Source: JAIQFL01 sp035295745 (GTDB lineage Bacteria; Acidobacteriota; Terriglobia; Bryobacterales; Bryobacteraceae). Taken from it: 64,000 nucleotides of DNA. Shown here one piece after another: positions 54,994 to 63,752 of the stretch. A program made the position numbers and the translations under genes. The DNA lies in the NCBI GenBank assembly GCA_035295745.1, contig DATGIL010000055.1:62001-126000 (forward strand), written 5' to 3'. Within the stretch, counting starts at the first letter, position 1. Each line of letters begins with the position of its first letter. The notes beneath the pieces are model-generated. The model did no database searches, was not told the DNA's origin, and saw nothing but the letters and a program-made list of their open reading frames with translations.

Positions 54994-56796
54994 CTAGCTC
55001 CAAAGCCGGCGAACCACTCCAATCAGAATGGTGCCGGTCACTACAAACACGGCAAACAGGCCGAGCGCATAACCCATCCGGCCGTACAGAAAGTTGCCCA
55101 CGGTGAAAAGGGCCGACCAGATCATGATGCACCCTGCGAACCATCCAAGCAACGAGAGGGTGAAACTCTCCGCGCCCGGCTCCGTTTCCAGAGCGGCACC
55201 GGCGATTCCTGCCTTCGCCTGAATGGGCCCCCACCCCGGTCCAAAGGGGCGGACTTTCCGGTAAAACTCCACCAGGATCGCCGGGTCGTTCTGCGGCCCG
55301 AGGTAAGCGGTCGCAAGCCAGCAGACCGTGGTGACGCCCACCGTGATGAGCAGTTGCGCGGCCGTCGATGGGGCGGACTGGCTCTTGGTCAGCACCAGGA
55401 AGATCAGCGACATGAGAAACGAGCTCACCATCGCCACAATCTCGCACCACGCCGTGACCCGCCACCAGAACCAGCGCACCAGGTACAACAGCCCCGTCCC
55501 GGCGCCGATCTGCAGGATCACGTTGAAGCTGCCGGCCGCGGTATCGAGCGCGAAGACCATGGCCGAGGAGCAGACAAACAACAGGATAGTCGCCATTCTC
55601 CCTGCCGTCACGTAATGGTGTTCGGAGGCGCCGGGCTTCACGAAGCGGCGATAGAAGTCGTGGACCAGATAGGACGCTCCCCAGTTCAGGTGCGTGAGGA
55701 TGGTGGAGGAGTTGGCAGCGATCAGACCGCCCAGCATCAGCCCCATCCAGCCGGCTGGAAGGAATCGCAGCATCGCAGGGAACGCGATGTCATGACCCAC
55801 CAGCCTGGGGTCCAGATGCGGGAATGCCTTCTGAATATCGGAGAGTTCGGGGTAGACGATGAGGGATGCGAGTCCGGTGAGGATCCACGGCCAGGGGCGC
55901 AGCACATAGTGCGCGACGTTGAAGAACAGCGTGCCGCCAAGCGCGTCCTTTTCCGATTTCGATGCCAGCATGCGTTGCGCGATGTAGCTGCCGCCGCCGG
56001 GCTCCGCGCCCGGATACCACGTGGCCCACCACTGGACGGCGATCGGGATAATGAAGACAGCCACTGCGACATCCCAGGTGTTATGGAAGTCGGGGAGCAT
56101 GTCGAGATAGTGGATGCCCTTCGGTCCGTGCAGTTGGGACAGCTTATCGACGAGGCCGCTGAGTCCGCCTACCTGCGGGAGCGTGACCGCGAAGTATGCC
56201 GCTGCAATCACCGCGGACATCTTGATGAAGAACTGGACCATGTCGATCACGAGCACACCCCAGAGTCCGGAATGCGCCGCGAAGGCGACATTCAAAAGCC
56301 CAACGGCCAGGAGCGTTTGCCACCGCTCGAATCCGAAAAGCACGGCAGCGATCTTACAAGCGGCCAGATTCACCGTCGCCATGATCACGCAGTTGAAGAG
56401 CAATCCGAGATAGACCGATCGGAAGCCGCGCACTGCACCTGCCGCTTTGCCGGAGTAGCGCAGTTCGTAGAACTCCAGGTCGGTAAGCACTCCCGAACGG
56501 CGCCACAGTCGTGCATAGAAAAAGACCGTGGCCACGCCGGTGAGTGTGAAGGCCCACCATCGCCAGTTACCCGCTACGCCCTCGGTGCGAACGATGTTGG
56601 CCACCAGATTCGGCGTATCGCTGGAAAAAGTGGTGGCCACCATGGAGAGTCCGGCCAGCCACCAGGGCACCGAACGCCCCGAGGCGAAGAATTCAGCAGT
56701 ACTCTTGCCGGAGCGCTTCCCGAAAAACAATGCGGGAGCGAAACACAGGGCCACCGAGACCAAGGCGATGATCCAGTCAATCGTGTGGAGTTGCAT
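54994..56796 (-). CDS. Sodium:solute symporter (SSS family)
   Basis: 600 aa with about 14 hydrophobic segments. N-terminal DWIIALVSVALCFAPALFFG, the family region VPWWLAGLSMVATTFSSDTP with the Na2-site Ser/Thr residues, and later LGGLIAANSSTILTHLNWGA. It imports a sugar or similar solute driven by Na+. ATG 56796 has GGAGGT immediately upstream; the first 20 nt overlap the end of the kinase gene, so translation is coupled. The substrate is probably the sugar phosphorylated by the upstream kinase. Confidence 0.93.
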   Translation of the reverse strand: MQLHTIDWIIALVSVALCFAPALFFGKRSGKSTAEFFASGRSVPWWLAGLSMVATTFSSDTPNLVANIVRTEGVAGNWRWWAFTLTGVATVFFYARLWRRSGVLTDLEFYELRYSGKAAGAVRGFRSVYLGLLFNCVIMATVNLAACKIAAVLFGFERWQTLLAVGLLNVAFAAHSGLWGVLVIDMVQFFIKMSAVIAAAYFAVTLPQVGGLSGLVDKLSQLHGPKGIHYLDMLPDFHNTWDVAVAVFIIPIAVQWWATWYPGAEPGGGSYIAQRMLASKSEKDALGGTLFFNVAHYVLRPWPWILTGLASLIVYPELSDIQKAFPHLDPRLVGHDIAFPAMLRFLPAGWMGLMLGGLIAANSSTILTHLNWGASYLVHDFYRRFVKPGASEHHYVTAGRMATILLFVCSSAMVFALDTAAGSFNVILQIGAGTGLLYLVRWFWWRVTAWCEIVAMVSSFLMSLIFLVLTKSQSAPSTAAQLLITVGVTTVCWLATAYLGPQNDPAILVEFYRKVRPFGPGWGPIQAKAGIAGAALETEPGAESFTLSLLGWFAGCIMIWSALFTVGNFLYGRMGYALGLFAVFVVTGTILIGVVRRLWS

Positions 56797-57886
56797 GTAC
56801 CTCCTCGTACAGAACGCCCGGTCCGGGGTCCGCATCAATCAAGTGGCGATCCTCCTGAAACTCGGGGCGACCGCGATAATACCGCTCGATCAGACGATGG
56901 CGCAGCGCGGGCAAGTCGCGCTTGGGTGCGAAGATCACGGCATATCCGCCGAATCCCGCGCCGGTCAAACGCGCACCGGCCGCGCCCGATGCCATGCCGG
57001 CGTCCACCAGTTGATCGAGCGCCGGACAACTGACTTTGAGGCGATCGCGTAAGCTGGTGTGCGATTCCAGCAGCAGACGGCCGAAGGCAGCGGCATCGTG
57101 GCGCTCCATTGCGGCGACGGCCGCGCACACGCGCTGCGCTTCGCTGGTGACGTGCAGGAAGCTGTCGCGCTCCTCTTCGGTGGGAAGTGCGTCCCCACTC
57201 GCACCGGCCTCGATTGCGGCGCGGTATGAGGCGAATCCGAGCCGATGAAGAGCGGCGCTGCCTGCAATTCGCCGGGCGTTGTAGGCATCGCGCGCCGAGC
57301 CCGATTTCTCCGCCGTGGCCAGGCTATGCGCGACGAGAAATCCCCAATCGGGAGGAACCGGAATGGCGCGCACGCCGAGCGGATCGAACTCGATCAGCGA
57401 CGCGCACCCCGGCTGCGAAGCCAGCACCGCCGCGTGGTCCATACCCCCGCCACGAGTGCCGACGAACTGTTCGCCGTCGGGGAGAACGGCCATCAACTCC
57501 TCGAACGTGCAGCTCTGTTGGTTGGCACGCAGCAGCGCCAGCGTGAACGCAACCAGCAACGCGGTGGAAGAAGAGAGCCCGGCTGCGGCTGGAAGGTCGG
57601 ATTGAATTTCGGCATCGATGCCACGTCCCGCATGCCTGAGCTTGCCCGCACATTGCGCCGCCGCACGCAAGTAATTCTCCCAATCGCCGCGCGCCGCAGG
57701 GAGCAACTCAGGGGTCCATTCGAACTCGCGTCGACCGTAATCGCCGCTCACCGCTCGAATCACGCCATCATCGCGCACGCGGTACGAGACGCGCACATAC
57801 CGCCGTATCGCAATCGGGAGCACGGGAAGCCCATGGTAGTCGATGTGCTCGCCGATCAGATTGACCCGTCCAGGAACCGAGACCAC
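56777..57886 (-). CDS. Galactokinase-like GHMP sugar kinase
   Basis: 369 aa from GTG 57886. GHMP motif 1/galactokinase signature PGRVNLIGEHIDYHG, ATP loop DLPAAAGLSSSTALLVAF, catalytic-base region FVGTRGGGMDHAAVL, and GARLTGAGFGGYAVIF. Sugar specificity (galactose or a derivative) is by family only; the Asp of the sugar-binding HxDYxxG segment is present. GTG 57886 is supported by TATTGT exactly 6 nt upstream; a longer form to 58060 would run antisense through the divergent gene's start. The N terminus before PGRVNL is therefore very short. First gene of the sugar operon. Confidence 0.9.
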   Translation of the reverse strand: MVSVPGRVNLIGEHIDYHGLPVLPIAIRRYVRVSYRVRDDGVIRAVSGDYGRREFEWTPELLPAARGDWENYLRAAAQCAGKLRHAGRGIDAEIQSDLPAAAGLSSSTALLVAFTLALLRANQQSCTFEELMAVLPDGEQFVGTRGGGMDHAAVLASQPGCASLIEFDPLGVRAIPVPPDWGFLVAHSLATAEKSGSARDAYNARRIAGSAALHRLGFASYRAAIEAGASGDALPTEEERDSFLHVTSEAQRVCAAVAAMERHDAAAFGRLLLESHTSLRDRLKVSCPALDQLVDAGMASGAAGARLTGAGFGGYAVIFAPKRDLPALRHRLIERYYRGRPEFQEDRHLIDADPGPGVLYEEVHATPHD

Positions 57887-57932
57887 TCCGACACAATACC
57901 ATCCTGCTGCCGATCGAGGGACAATAGCTGCA

Positions 57933-58898
57933 ATGGCACTCCGGAATCTCTTTCTCCTGGCGATGACGATTGGCATGGCCTTCGCCCAGACTCCCTCACC
58001 GGCCCTCCTGGTGCTGAATAAGGAGGGCACGCTCGCGATCGTCGATCCGTCAACACGCAAAGTCGTATGGCAGACGAATACCGGCGAACAGCCTCATGAG
58101 GTAACGCTATCCACTGACGGGATGCTGGCCTTTACGTCGAATTATGGCGGCGGCACTCCGGGGAACTCCATTTCCATGATCAACATGGATACCCAAAAAG
58201 AACAGCGCCGCATCGACCTCGGACCCCTGCGCCGACCGCACGGGCTGGCGTTCGCCGAGGGGAAGCTCTACTTCACGGCCGAGACCAACAAGCTGATCGG
58301 GAGATACGATCCGGCGACCAACCAGATCGACTGGCTGCTCGGCACGGGACAGAATACGACGCATATGGTGATGGTGAGTCCGGATGGCGCGCAGATGTTC
58401 ACCTCGAACATCGGGTCGGACAGCATCACCATGATCGAACGGACCGGGGCACAGAATTATAACGAGACGGTGATCCCGGTGGGCAAAGGTCCGGAAGGCT
58501 TCGACATGTCGCCGGACGGAAAACAGATCTGGTCGGCCAATTCCCGTGACGGGAGCGTCTCCATGATCGATATTTTCCGGAAGAGCGTGGTGCATACGTT
58601 TAACGTGCAGACGAAGCGGTCGAATCGCTTGAAGTTCACGGCGGATGGGCGGCTGGTGCTGATTTCGGACCTCGACGCGGGCGACCTGGTGGTGCTCGAG
58701 CACTCCACGCGCAAGGAATTGAAGCGCATGAAACTGGGGCGCCAGCCGGCGGGAATTCTGATCGAGCCCGATAGCTCGCGTGCCTACGTCGCAGTGACGG
58801 GAGATGATAATGTCGCGGTGATCGACCTGAAGGTGCTCGACTTGGTTGGCAGGATTCAGACGGGCAAGGGTCCAGATGGGATGGCGTGGCGCAAATGA
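57933..58898 (+). CDS. Secreted YVTN/YncE-type beta-propeller protein
   Basis: 321 aa. Signal peptide (LRNLFLLAMTIGMAFAQTPS), then about seven blades with family motifs: LLVLNKEGTLAIVDPSTRKV, EQPHEVTLSTDGMLAFTSNY, TTHMVMVSPDGAQMFTSNIG, GPEGFDMSPDGKQIWSANSR, SSRAYVAVTGDDNVAVIDLK. It probably binds a ligand in the periplasm. ATG 57933 is chosen at the signal peptide. It is divergent from the galactokinase-like gene with only 46 nt between starts, and its stop overlaps the next gene (ATGA). Confidence 0.9.
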   Translation: MALRNLFLLAMTIGMAFAQTPSPALLVLNKEGTLAIVDPSTRKVVWQTNTGEQPHEVTLSTDGMLAFTSNYGGGTPGNSISMINMDTQKEQRRIDLGPLRRPHGLAFAEGKLYFTAETNKLIGRYDPATNQIDWLLGTGQNTTHMVMVSPDGAQMFTSNIGSDSITMIERTGAQNYNETVIPVGKGPEGFDMSPDGKQIWSANSRDGSVSMIDIFRKSVVHTFNVQTKRSNRLKFTADGRLVLISDLDAGDLVVLEHSTRKELKRMKLGRQPAGILIEPDSSRAYVAVTGDDNVAVIDLKVLDLVGRIQTGKGPDGMAWRK

Positions 58899-59626
58899 AG
58901 GGAACGGTTTTAGCTTCGTTGCTGTGGAGTTCCTTACTGCTGGCGCAGAATGGACCTACCTTCGCGGTCGCGTCCGTCAAGGCGAATCCGCATCTGTTGG
59001 GACGGGATGCGATCACGCAGCTTGCCTTCAAGGAGGCGGGTGTGAGCGGCAAGAATCTCACGCTGAAACGGCTGATTACCGAGGCCTACGATGTTCAGCC
59101 ATTTCAGGTCACGGGCGGTCCCAAGTGGCTCGACAATGACGAATACGATATCGACGCGCGAGCCGATGGACCGGCATCGAAAGAGCAGCTCCGCTTGATG
59201 TTGCGTGCATTGTTGAAGGAACGCTTCGGACTGGCGATGCACAATGAGACGAAAGAGCTCGGCCTGTATGAGCTGACGGTGGACAAGGGCGGATTGAAGA
59301 TCCAGCCGCCGGGTGCGGGCCGCCGGTTTCATGGCGAGATGCGGCAATTCGCCAATCTGCTTTCGGTGCAACTCAGCATTATCGTATCGGACGATCCCAC
59401 CAAGCCTGGCATGGCGAGTGGAGCACCGGTTCCAGTAGTGGATAAGACTGGTCTTTCAGGGACTTACGACTTTTCGATTGAGATGCGTCCGGAGCCGGGC
59501 AGCGACATGTTCGTACTCTGGCAGAGGGTCTTGCAGGATCAACTGGGACTGAAACTGGAGCGTCGAAAAGGCCCCGTGACGGTCTACCTTGTAGACACCG
59601 CCTCGAGAATTCCCACAGAAAACTAG
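58895..59626 (+). CDS. TIGR03435-family secreted protein
   Basis: 243 aa. Signal peptide (VLASLLWSSLLLAQNGPTF), then the soil-acidobacterial TIGR03435 pattern: FAVASVKANP, LTLKRLITEAYDVQPFQVTG, GPKWLDNDEYDIDARADGPA, LMLRALLKERFGLAMHNETK, ELGLYELTVDKGGLKIQ, and near the end VVDKTGLSGTYDFSIEMRPE with LGLKLERRKGPVTVYLVDTA. The function is unknown. ATG 58895 overlaps the stop of the upstream propeller gene by 4 nt, so both are co-translated. The family is expanded in Solibacter-type genomes and is one of the best lineage markers here. Confidence 0.93.
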   Translation: MKGTVLASLLWSSLLLAQNGPTFAVASVKANPHLLGRDAITQLAFKEAGVSGKNLTLKRLITEAYDVQPFQVTGGPKWLDNDEYDIDARADGPASKEQLRLMLRALLKERFGLAMHNETKELGLYELTVDKGGLKIQPPGAGRRFHGEMRQFANLLSVQLSIIVSDDPTKPGMASGAPVPVVDKTGLSGTYDFSIEMRPEPGSDMFVLWQRVLQDQLGLKLERRKGPVTVYLVDTASRIPTEN

Positions 59627-59630
59627 AAGA

Positions 59631-59705
59631 TCTGGGGACAGGCTACGCAACTCCCGAATTTTCCACCATCTTTACAATTCGGGAATTGCGTAGCCTGTCC
59701 CCAGA
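59631..59705. terminator. 30-bp inverted repeat between convergent genes
   Basis: Arms at 59631-59660 and 59676-59705 (TCTGGGGACAGGCTACGCAA at the left edge, mirrored as TTGCGTAGCCTGTCCCCAGA at the right edge) with one mismatch and a 15-nt loop. It fills the 83-nt gap between the TIGR03435 gene (+) and the M28 gene (-), 4 nt from each stop. It would act as a bidirectional terminator or 3'-end stabiliser. The length and near-perfection exceed an ordinary terminator and suggest a mobile inverted-repeat element. Confidence 0.75.
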
Positions 59706-59709
59706 ATTC

Positions 59710-61401
59710 CTACCGGGCCGCCACGGGAGCCGGCATATTATCTTTCGCAAATCGCGGGATCATCTGATCCAGATTCGCGACATACCATAGCGCCGATGCC
59801 AAAACCACTGCGTCGCCCTTTACATCCTCCGGCACGATCCGCTCGTAGGTGTCGAGATTCGTGTGATGCGTCACCGAATTGTACTCGATCGGATCCTGAG
59901 AGAATCCAATGCCCGCCAATCCTGCATTATTAAAGGAAGTGCTGTCCGTACCGCCCGTGGCACGGCTCGTCGTGGCCGACGCTCCGAAAACTCCCAAATC
60001 GGCGAACGGATCCAGTGCACGCCGCAGAACCGCCGCCGCTTCCGGAGGCCCGAAGACGCTCGCGCCCCGCACCCTCCCCGTCCCGGTATCCACATTAAAG
60101 TAGCAATCGAGTTTCGCGAACTCCGGCTTGGGATCTTCGAACGTGCCGAAGTGCTGCTTTACATACGCCAACGATCCGAGCAGTCCTTCTTCTTCGCCCG
60201 ACCAGAGTGCCACTCGAATGGTACGTCGCGGCTTCAGTCCTAGCGACTGAATAATGCGCGCGGCCTCCATCATGATCGCCGACCCGATGCCGTTATCGGT
60301 CGCACCGGTTGCCGAGTGCCACGAGTCGAGGTGTCCGCCGAGCATCACGATCTCGTCAGCCTTATCGGTTCCCGGAATCTCCCCTACCACGTTGTACGAC
60401 GTCTTACCCTCCGGATATTCATGGTTAACGATGTTGAACTCCGTTTTGACGTCTTCCCCATCGGCCAAAAGCCGCTCGATGCGGCCGTAGTCGTCGTTGC
60501 GGAGCATTACCTCGGCAATGGTCTTCGTGGAATCGTACCCGCGATGCTGGGCGACGCGGATGATTCCGTGGTCCATGGCGCTATCGCTGAGGCGAACCAA
60601 AGCTCCGTTTGCAAGCAGCCAGGCGTCCACCGCTTCCGCTACTTGCGTCGCGTTCATCCGGTTAGGATCCTGATTGCCGCCGCGGCCCCGGCCGCCGCCA
60701 CCACCAAAACCGCCGCGTCCTGCATTCGGATTGTTCGGATCGTACGACTGTTTCACCTGATCGTCGGGGCGCCGCAAGGCAGGCGGATTGAAGTTTACCG
60801 CCACAACCGCCGCTTTTCCCAGCATCACGACCTTCCCGTTGATCTTCGCCTTGTTGGCTTCCATCCACTGATTCAGCTCATCTTTCGTGGGACCAAGGCG
60901 TTGCGGACCACCGAAACCGCCACCTCCGCCACGTGCTCCCCCGCCTCCGCGACGTCCCGCGGGCGCCGCGTTCGCATCGGTGGCAGGAGCCGGCGGCATC
61001 GGTCCTTGTGGCAATTCGAGCTGGACTACCGAACCGGTGACGGTGCCCTTCGTCGAAGGCGTCCACGCAACTACTTCAAATTTAAGGTTCTGGCGTACCG
61101 GCGAAACGATGAACCCGCTGGCTCGTTCGTTCAGCCAGCCGTTGCGGGCGAAATCCCAGGCTTCGCGGTGCGCATTCTTCATACCCCACTCGGTGAACTG
61201 CTTCATGACCCAATCCACCGCAGCTTCGTGGTTAGGTGTACCGGTCATCCGCGGGCCATAGCGGTCGGCCAACATATGGATGGTGTGCATGAGCTGTGAA
61301 TGCTCCGCTTCTTCTTTGCGGATTTTGGCGTTGGCGCCGTCGTCGATACCTTGGGCAAATACCAGGCAGGATAGGGCGAGTGCCCCCAGCAACTTTCTCA
61401 T
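59710..61401 (-). CDS. Secreted M28-family metallopeptidase (carboxypeptidase Q-like)
   Basis: 563 aa. Signal peptide (LLGALALSCLVFAQGIDDGA). Di-zinc site: His/Asp in MLGGHLDSWHSATGATDNGI, Glu pair in LWSGEEEGLLGSLAYVKQHF, Asp in CYFNVDTGTGRVRG, and the last His in SVTHHTNLDTYERIVPEDVK, all in the M28 order. A protease-associated domain precedes it and is interrupted by two Gly/Arg-rich low-complexity inserts (RRGGGGARGGGGGFGGPQ and GRGGFGGGGGRGRGGNQ). It is an aminopeptidase or carboxypeptidase in the periplasm or outside. The start has TATGCT exactly 6 nt upstream and no Shine-Dalgarno. Confidence 0.93.
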   Translation of the reverse strand: MRKLLGALALSCLVFAQGIDDGANAKIRKEEAEHSQLMHTIHMLADRYGPRMTGTPNHEAAVDWVMKQFTEWGMKNAHREAWDFARNGWLNERASGFIVSPVRQNLKFEVVAWTPSTKGTVTGSVVQLELPQGPMPPAPATDANAAPAGRRGGGGARGGGGGFGGPQRLGPTKDELNQWMEANKAKINGKVVMLGKAAVVAVNFNPPALRRPDDQVKQSYDPNNPNAGRGGFGGGGGRGRGGNQDPNRMNATQVAEAVDAWLLANGALVRLSDSAMDHGIIRVAQHRGYDSTKTIAEVMLRNDDYGRIERLLADGEDVKTEFNIVNHEYPEGKTSYNVVGEIPGTDKADEIVMLGGHLDSWHSATGATDNGIGSAIMMEAARIIQSLGLKPRRTIRVALWSGEEEGLLGSLAYVKQHFGTFEDPKPEFAKLDCYFNVDTGTGRVRGASVFGPPEAAAVLRRALDPFADLGVFGASATTSRATGGTDSTSFNNAGLAGIGFSQDPIEYNSVTHHTNLDTYERIVPEDVKGDAVVLASALWYVANLDQMIPRFAKDNMPAPVAAR

Positions 61402-61572
61402 TGAGTCAGCATAACCCAGTTAACCGAAATGTCGGCAAAATGCAACAATCCAGTAAATCAGACCTGTAGAACTTTTTTACAACTTCGGAGGTAAAGCTGT
61501 AACCACGCTCAAATCCCCGTCGTCCTTAGAAGTGAGCCAAGTAAAACGGATCAGCAACAGCGTGTTTCCGCG

Positions 61573-61590
61573 GCGTTTTCTTGAAAACGC
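61573..61590 (+). promoter_or_regulatory. Hairpin in the 5' region of the small secreted protein gene
   Basis: GCGTTTTCTTGAAAACGC is a perfect inverted repeat about 55 nt ahead of the ATG at 61645, in a long (243 nt) AT-richer upstream region. It may be a 5'-UTR stem or an operator. No riboswitch class was recognised. Confidence 0.4.
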
Positions 61591-61644
61591 GATCTGAATT
61601 GGCCGAAATTTTAAAAATAACGTTCCCAGGAGAACACAAAAGCC

Positions 61645-61965
61645 ATGAAGAAACTCTTTGTCGTCGGTGTGCTTGCTCTTTCCAGCATCTGCGTTCTGAG
61701 CGCCAAAACGTACGAGATCACCCTCACAGCCAATACCAAGGCCGGCAGCGTCCAACTGAAGCCTGGTCAATACACCTTGAAGATCCAGGGTAACAATGCC
61801 ATCTTCACCGAAGTTAACAGCGCCAAGAGCTTCACGACCCCGGTCAAGGTAGAATCGACCGACAAGAAGTTCGATGACACGAAAGTGCAGTCCTCCAAGG
61901 ACGGCAACGTCGACAAGATCGAAGAGATCGATCTGGGCGGCTCCAAAACCAAGCTCGGCTTCTAA
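61645..61965 (+). CDS. Small secreted protein of unknown function
   Basis: 106 aa. Signal peptide (KKLFVVGVLALSSICVLSAK), then an all-beta-looking mature part of about 85 residues: YEITLTANTKAGSVQLKPGQ, YTLKIQGNNAIFTEVNSAKS, KVQSSKDGNVDKIEEIDLGG. It is Lys- and Thr-rich, with no Cys after the signal. AGGAGA lies 11 nt upstream of the ATG. The composition and the AT-richer upstream region suggest strong expression. Acidobacteria encode many such proteins; none is characterised to my knowledge. Confidence 0.85.
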   Translation: MKKLFVVGVLALSSICVLSAKTYEITLTANTKAGSVQLKPGQYTLKIQGNNAIFTEVNSAKSFTTPVKVESTDKKFDDTKVQSSKDGNVDKIEEIDLGGSKTKLGF

Positions 61966-62000
61966 TTTTCTTCCGATTTCGCGGTGGGGTATGCTTTAGC

Positions 62001-63248
62001 GTGCCCCACCGAATCGTATTTTTCCTCCTGTTTCTTCAGGCCACTTTCCTCGCAGGCGCTGTTGACCCTACCACTTTAGATAACAAGGTCCTAATCGGCT
62101 ATCAGGGCTGGTTTACCTGCCCCGAAGACGGTTCTGCCCGGTGGACTCACTGGTCACACGGAACTCCTGCACCCGATACCCTCACCGTCGAACTCTTCCC
62201 CGATCTTCAAGAACTTGGCCCCGACGAACGATGCCCGGTCCCCGGTATGACCATCGCGGGCAAACCTGCATATTTGTTCTCATCGCGCAATCCAAAAACC
62301 GTCGCCCGCCACTTCGCATGGATGCGGCAGTATGGACTCGACGGCGTCCTGGTGCAGCGATTCGTCGGTCTCATTCCCACAATGGAAGCCGATGGAGATG
62401 TCGTCCTGAAGAACGTCATGGCTGCCGCCCAGGAGAGTGGCCGCACCTTCGCGATCGAGTACGACATCTCCGGCGCGGACCCTGCAACTTTCGCCCAGAC
62501 CATCCAGAACGACTGGCAGCACCTCGTACACAAGCTACATGTGACCTCTCATCCGCGCTATCAGCACCACAATGGAAAACCCCTGCTATCGGTTTGGGGA
62601 ATCGGGCTCAACGATGGCAACAACCATCCGCCTGCCGATCCGCAAACCGCCCGCGAGCTGATCGAATGGTTCCAATCGAAGGCTCCTGTCGAGTGCCGCG
62701 TGACTTACATGGGTGGAGTTTCCTCGCACTGGGCCACGCTCAACGGTGACTCGCGCACTGACCCCGCCTGGGCGGAAGTCTACGCCAGCATGGACGTCGT
62801 GCAACCCTGGAACGTGGGGCGCTATCGCATGGACTCCGTGGATCGATGGAAGCAGGAGGTCTTGGCTTCGGACGTAAAACTCGCGGCCGACCATCATCAA
62901 CTCTATATGCCCGTGATCTTTCCCGGATTCTCGTGGAGCAACCTGAAGCCCGGCGCCGCCCCCAACCAGATTCCTCGCCTCCGCGGCGAATTTTTCTGGC
63001 GTCAGGCGTACAACGCCAAGATGGCAGGTGCCAAGGTCCTGAAGATTGCCATGTTCGATGAGGTAGACGAGGGCACTGCGATATTCAAGGTGGTATCCCA
63101 TCGCGATCAGGCTCCCGAGCAGGGCTATTGGCTCACACTGGATGCCGACGGCGCAGATTTGCCCAGCGACTGGTACTTACACCTCGCAGGCGAAATCACG
63201 AAAATGTTCCACGGCGAAATCGCGCCCGATCCCAAGCTGCCTAAGTAG
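62001..63248 (+). CDS. Secreted glycoside hydrolase family 71/99-like protein
   Basis: 415 aa. Signal peptide (RIVFFLLFLQATFLAGAV). TIM-barrel of the GH71/GH99-like type, with the N-terminal signature VLIGYQGWFTCPEDGSARWT, then HFAWMRQYGLDGVLVQRFVG, FAIEYDISGADP, KPLLSVWGIGLND and the C-terminal KVLKIAMFDEVDEGTAIFKV. It probably cleaves alpha-mannosides or alpha-1,3-glucan, but members of this bacterial group are poorly characterised. GTG start with TATGCT 5 nt upstream (leaderless pattern). Element B5 begins 1 nt after its stop codon. Confidence 0.88.
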   Translation: MPHRIVFFLLFLQATFLAGAVDPTTLDNKVLIGYQGWFTCPEDGSARWTHWSHGTPAPDTLTVELFPDLQELGPDERCPVPGMTIAGKPAYLFSSRNPKTVARHFAWMRQYGLDGVLVQRFVGLIPTMEADGDVVLKNVMAAAQESGRTFAIEYDISGADPATFAQTIQNDWQHLVHKLHVTSHPRYQHHNGKPLLSVWGIGLNDGNNHPPADPQTARELIEWFQSKAPVECRVTYMGGVSSHWATLNGDSRTDPAWAEVYASMDVVQPWNVGRYRMDSVDRWKQEVLASDVKLAADHHQLYMPVIFPGFSWSNLKPGAAPNQIPRLRGEFFWRQAYNAKMAGAKVLKIAMFDEVDEGTAIFKVVSHRDQAPEQGYWLTLDADGADLPSDWYLHLAGEITKMFHGEIAPDPKLPK

Positions 63249-63249
63249 A

Positions 63250-63298
63250 CGTGGCGCCGACACTCGTGTCGGGCGTCTCGACACTCGTCGAGACTTTT
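63250..63298 (+). terminator. Family B double-hairpin element B5, after the GH71/99-like gene
   Basis: GTGGCGC, first hairpin CGACACTCGTGTCGG, then GTCTCGACACTCGTCGAGAC and TTTTAAGG. Both stems differ in sequence from B3 but pair perfectly. Same direction as the gene it follows and the stem-plus-T form of an intrinsic terminator. Confidence 0.75.
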
Positions 63299-63334
63299 AA
63301 GGAGAACCACCCAGTCTGCCTGAGCCCACGTGAT

Positions 63335-63751
63335 TCATGACCCAGGACGCAAGAGTCCCAGCTTGATCCGCCATTTGCGCGAGAATCCACTGGCCTTCCA
63401 ACGCTTCGCCTCATTGAGAAGATCGCGCCCAGCTTTGCGACTCTCTTCATCCAGTCGCATAAAGACCGCCGAACGCGCGGAGATGCCCGCCGCCGCCAAC
63501 AGTTCCAGGGCGATGTGCCGGTCCCGCACATTGCCCGCCAGATCGCGCAGATCGGCCAGTTCGCGGCGAATCTTACGCCCCGCCCCATCCGGATAGAACT
63601 GCGAAAATGTGCTCAGACAGCGGCTGAACCGCCGAATTGCTACCCGCAGATCGTGCACCGACTCGGCATCTCCCGACAGGGCCGCCCGATTGACCTGAAA
63701 GGCAAACCGCCGCAGCAGAACTGCCGTCTGTGTGCGCACATACTCCCGCAT
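63335..63751 (-). CDS. CHAD-domain protein (short)
   Basis: 138 aa from ATG 63751. Conserved histidine alpha-helical domain: AESVHDLRVAIRRFSRCLST contains the typical His-Asp-x-Arg-Val-x-x-Arg-Arg motif, followed by KIRRELADLRDLAGNVRDRH. CHAD domains bind inorganic polyphosphate. It is only about half the usual CHAD length, so it is either a minimal form or truncated at the C terminus. It begins 1 nt after the stop of the Ppx/GppA gene, so the two are co-transcribed and both belong to polyphosphate metabolism. Confidence 0.85.
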   Translation of the reverse strand: MREYVRTQTAVLLRRFAFQVNRAALSGDAESVHDLRVAIRRFSRCLSTFSQFYPDGAGRKIRRELADLRDLAGNVRDRHIALELLAAAGISARSAVFMRLDEESRKAGRDLLNEAKRWKASGFSRKWRIKLGLLRPGS

Positions 63752-63752
63752 A

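Noticed and set aside
54691..57033. 780-aa ORF on the + strand
   Set aside because: It is antisense to the Gfo/Idh and SSS symporter genes, rich in Arg, His and Gly as expected of a complementary frame in GC-rich DNA, and has no domain.
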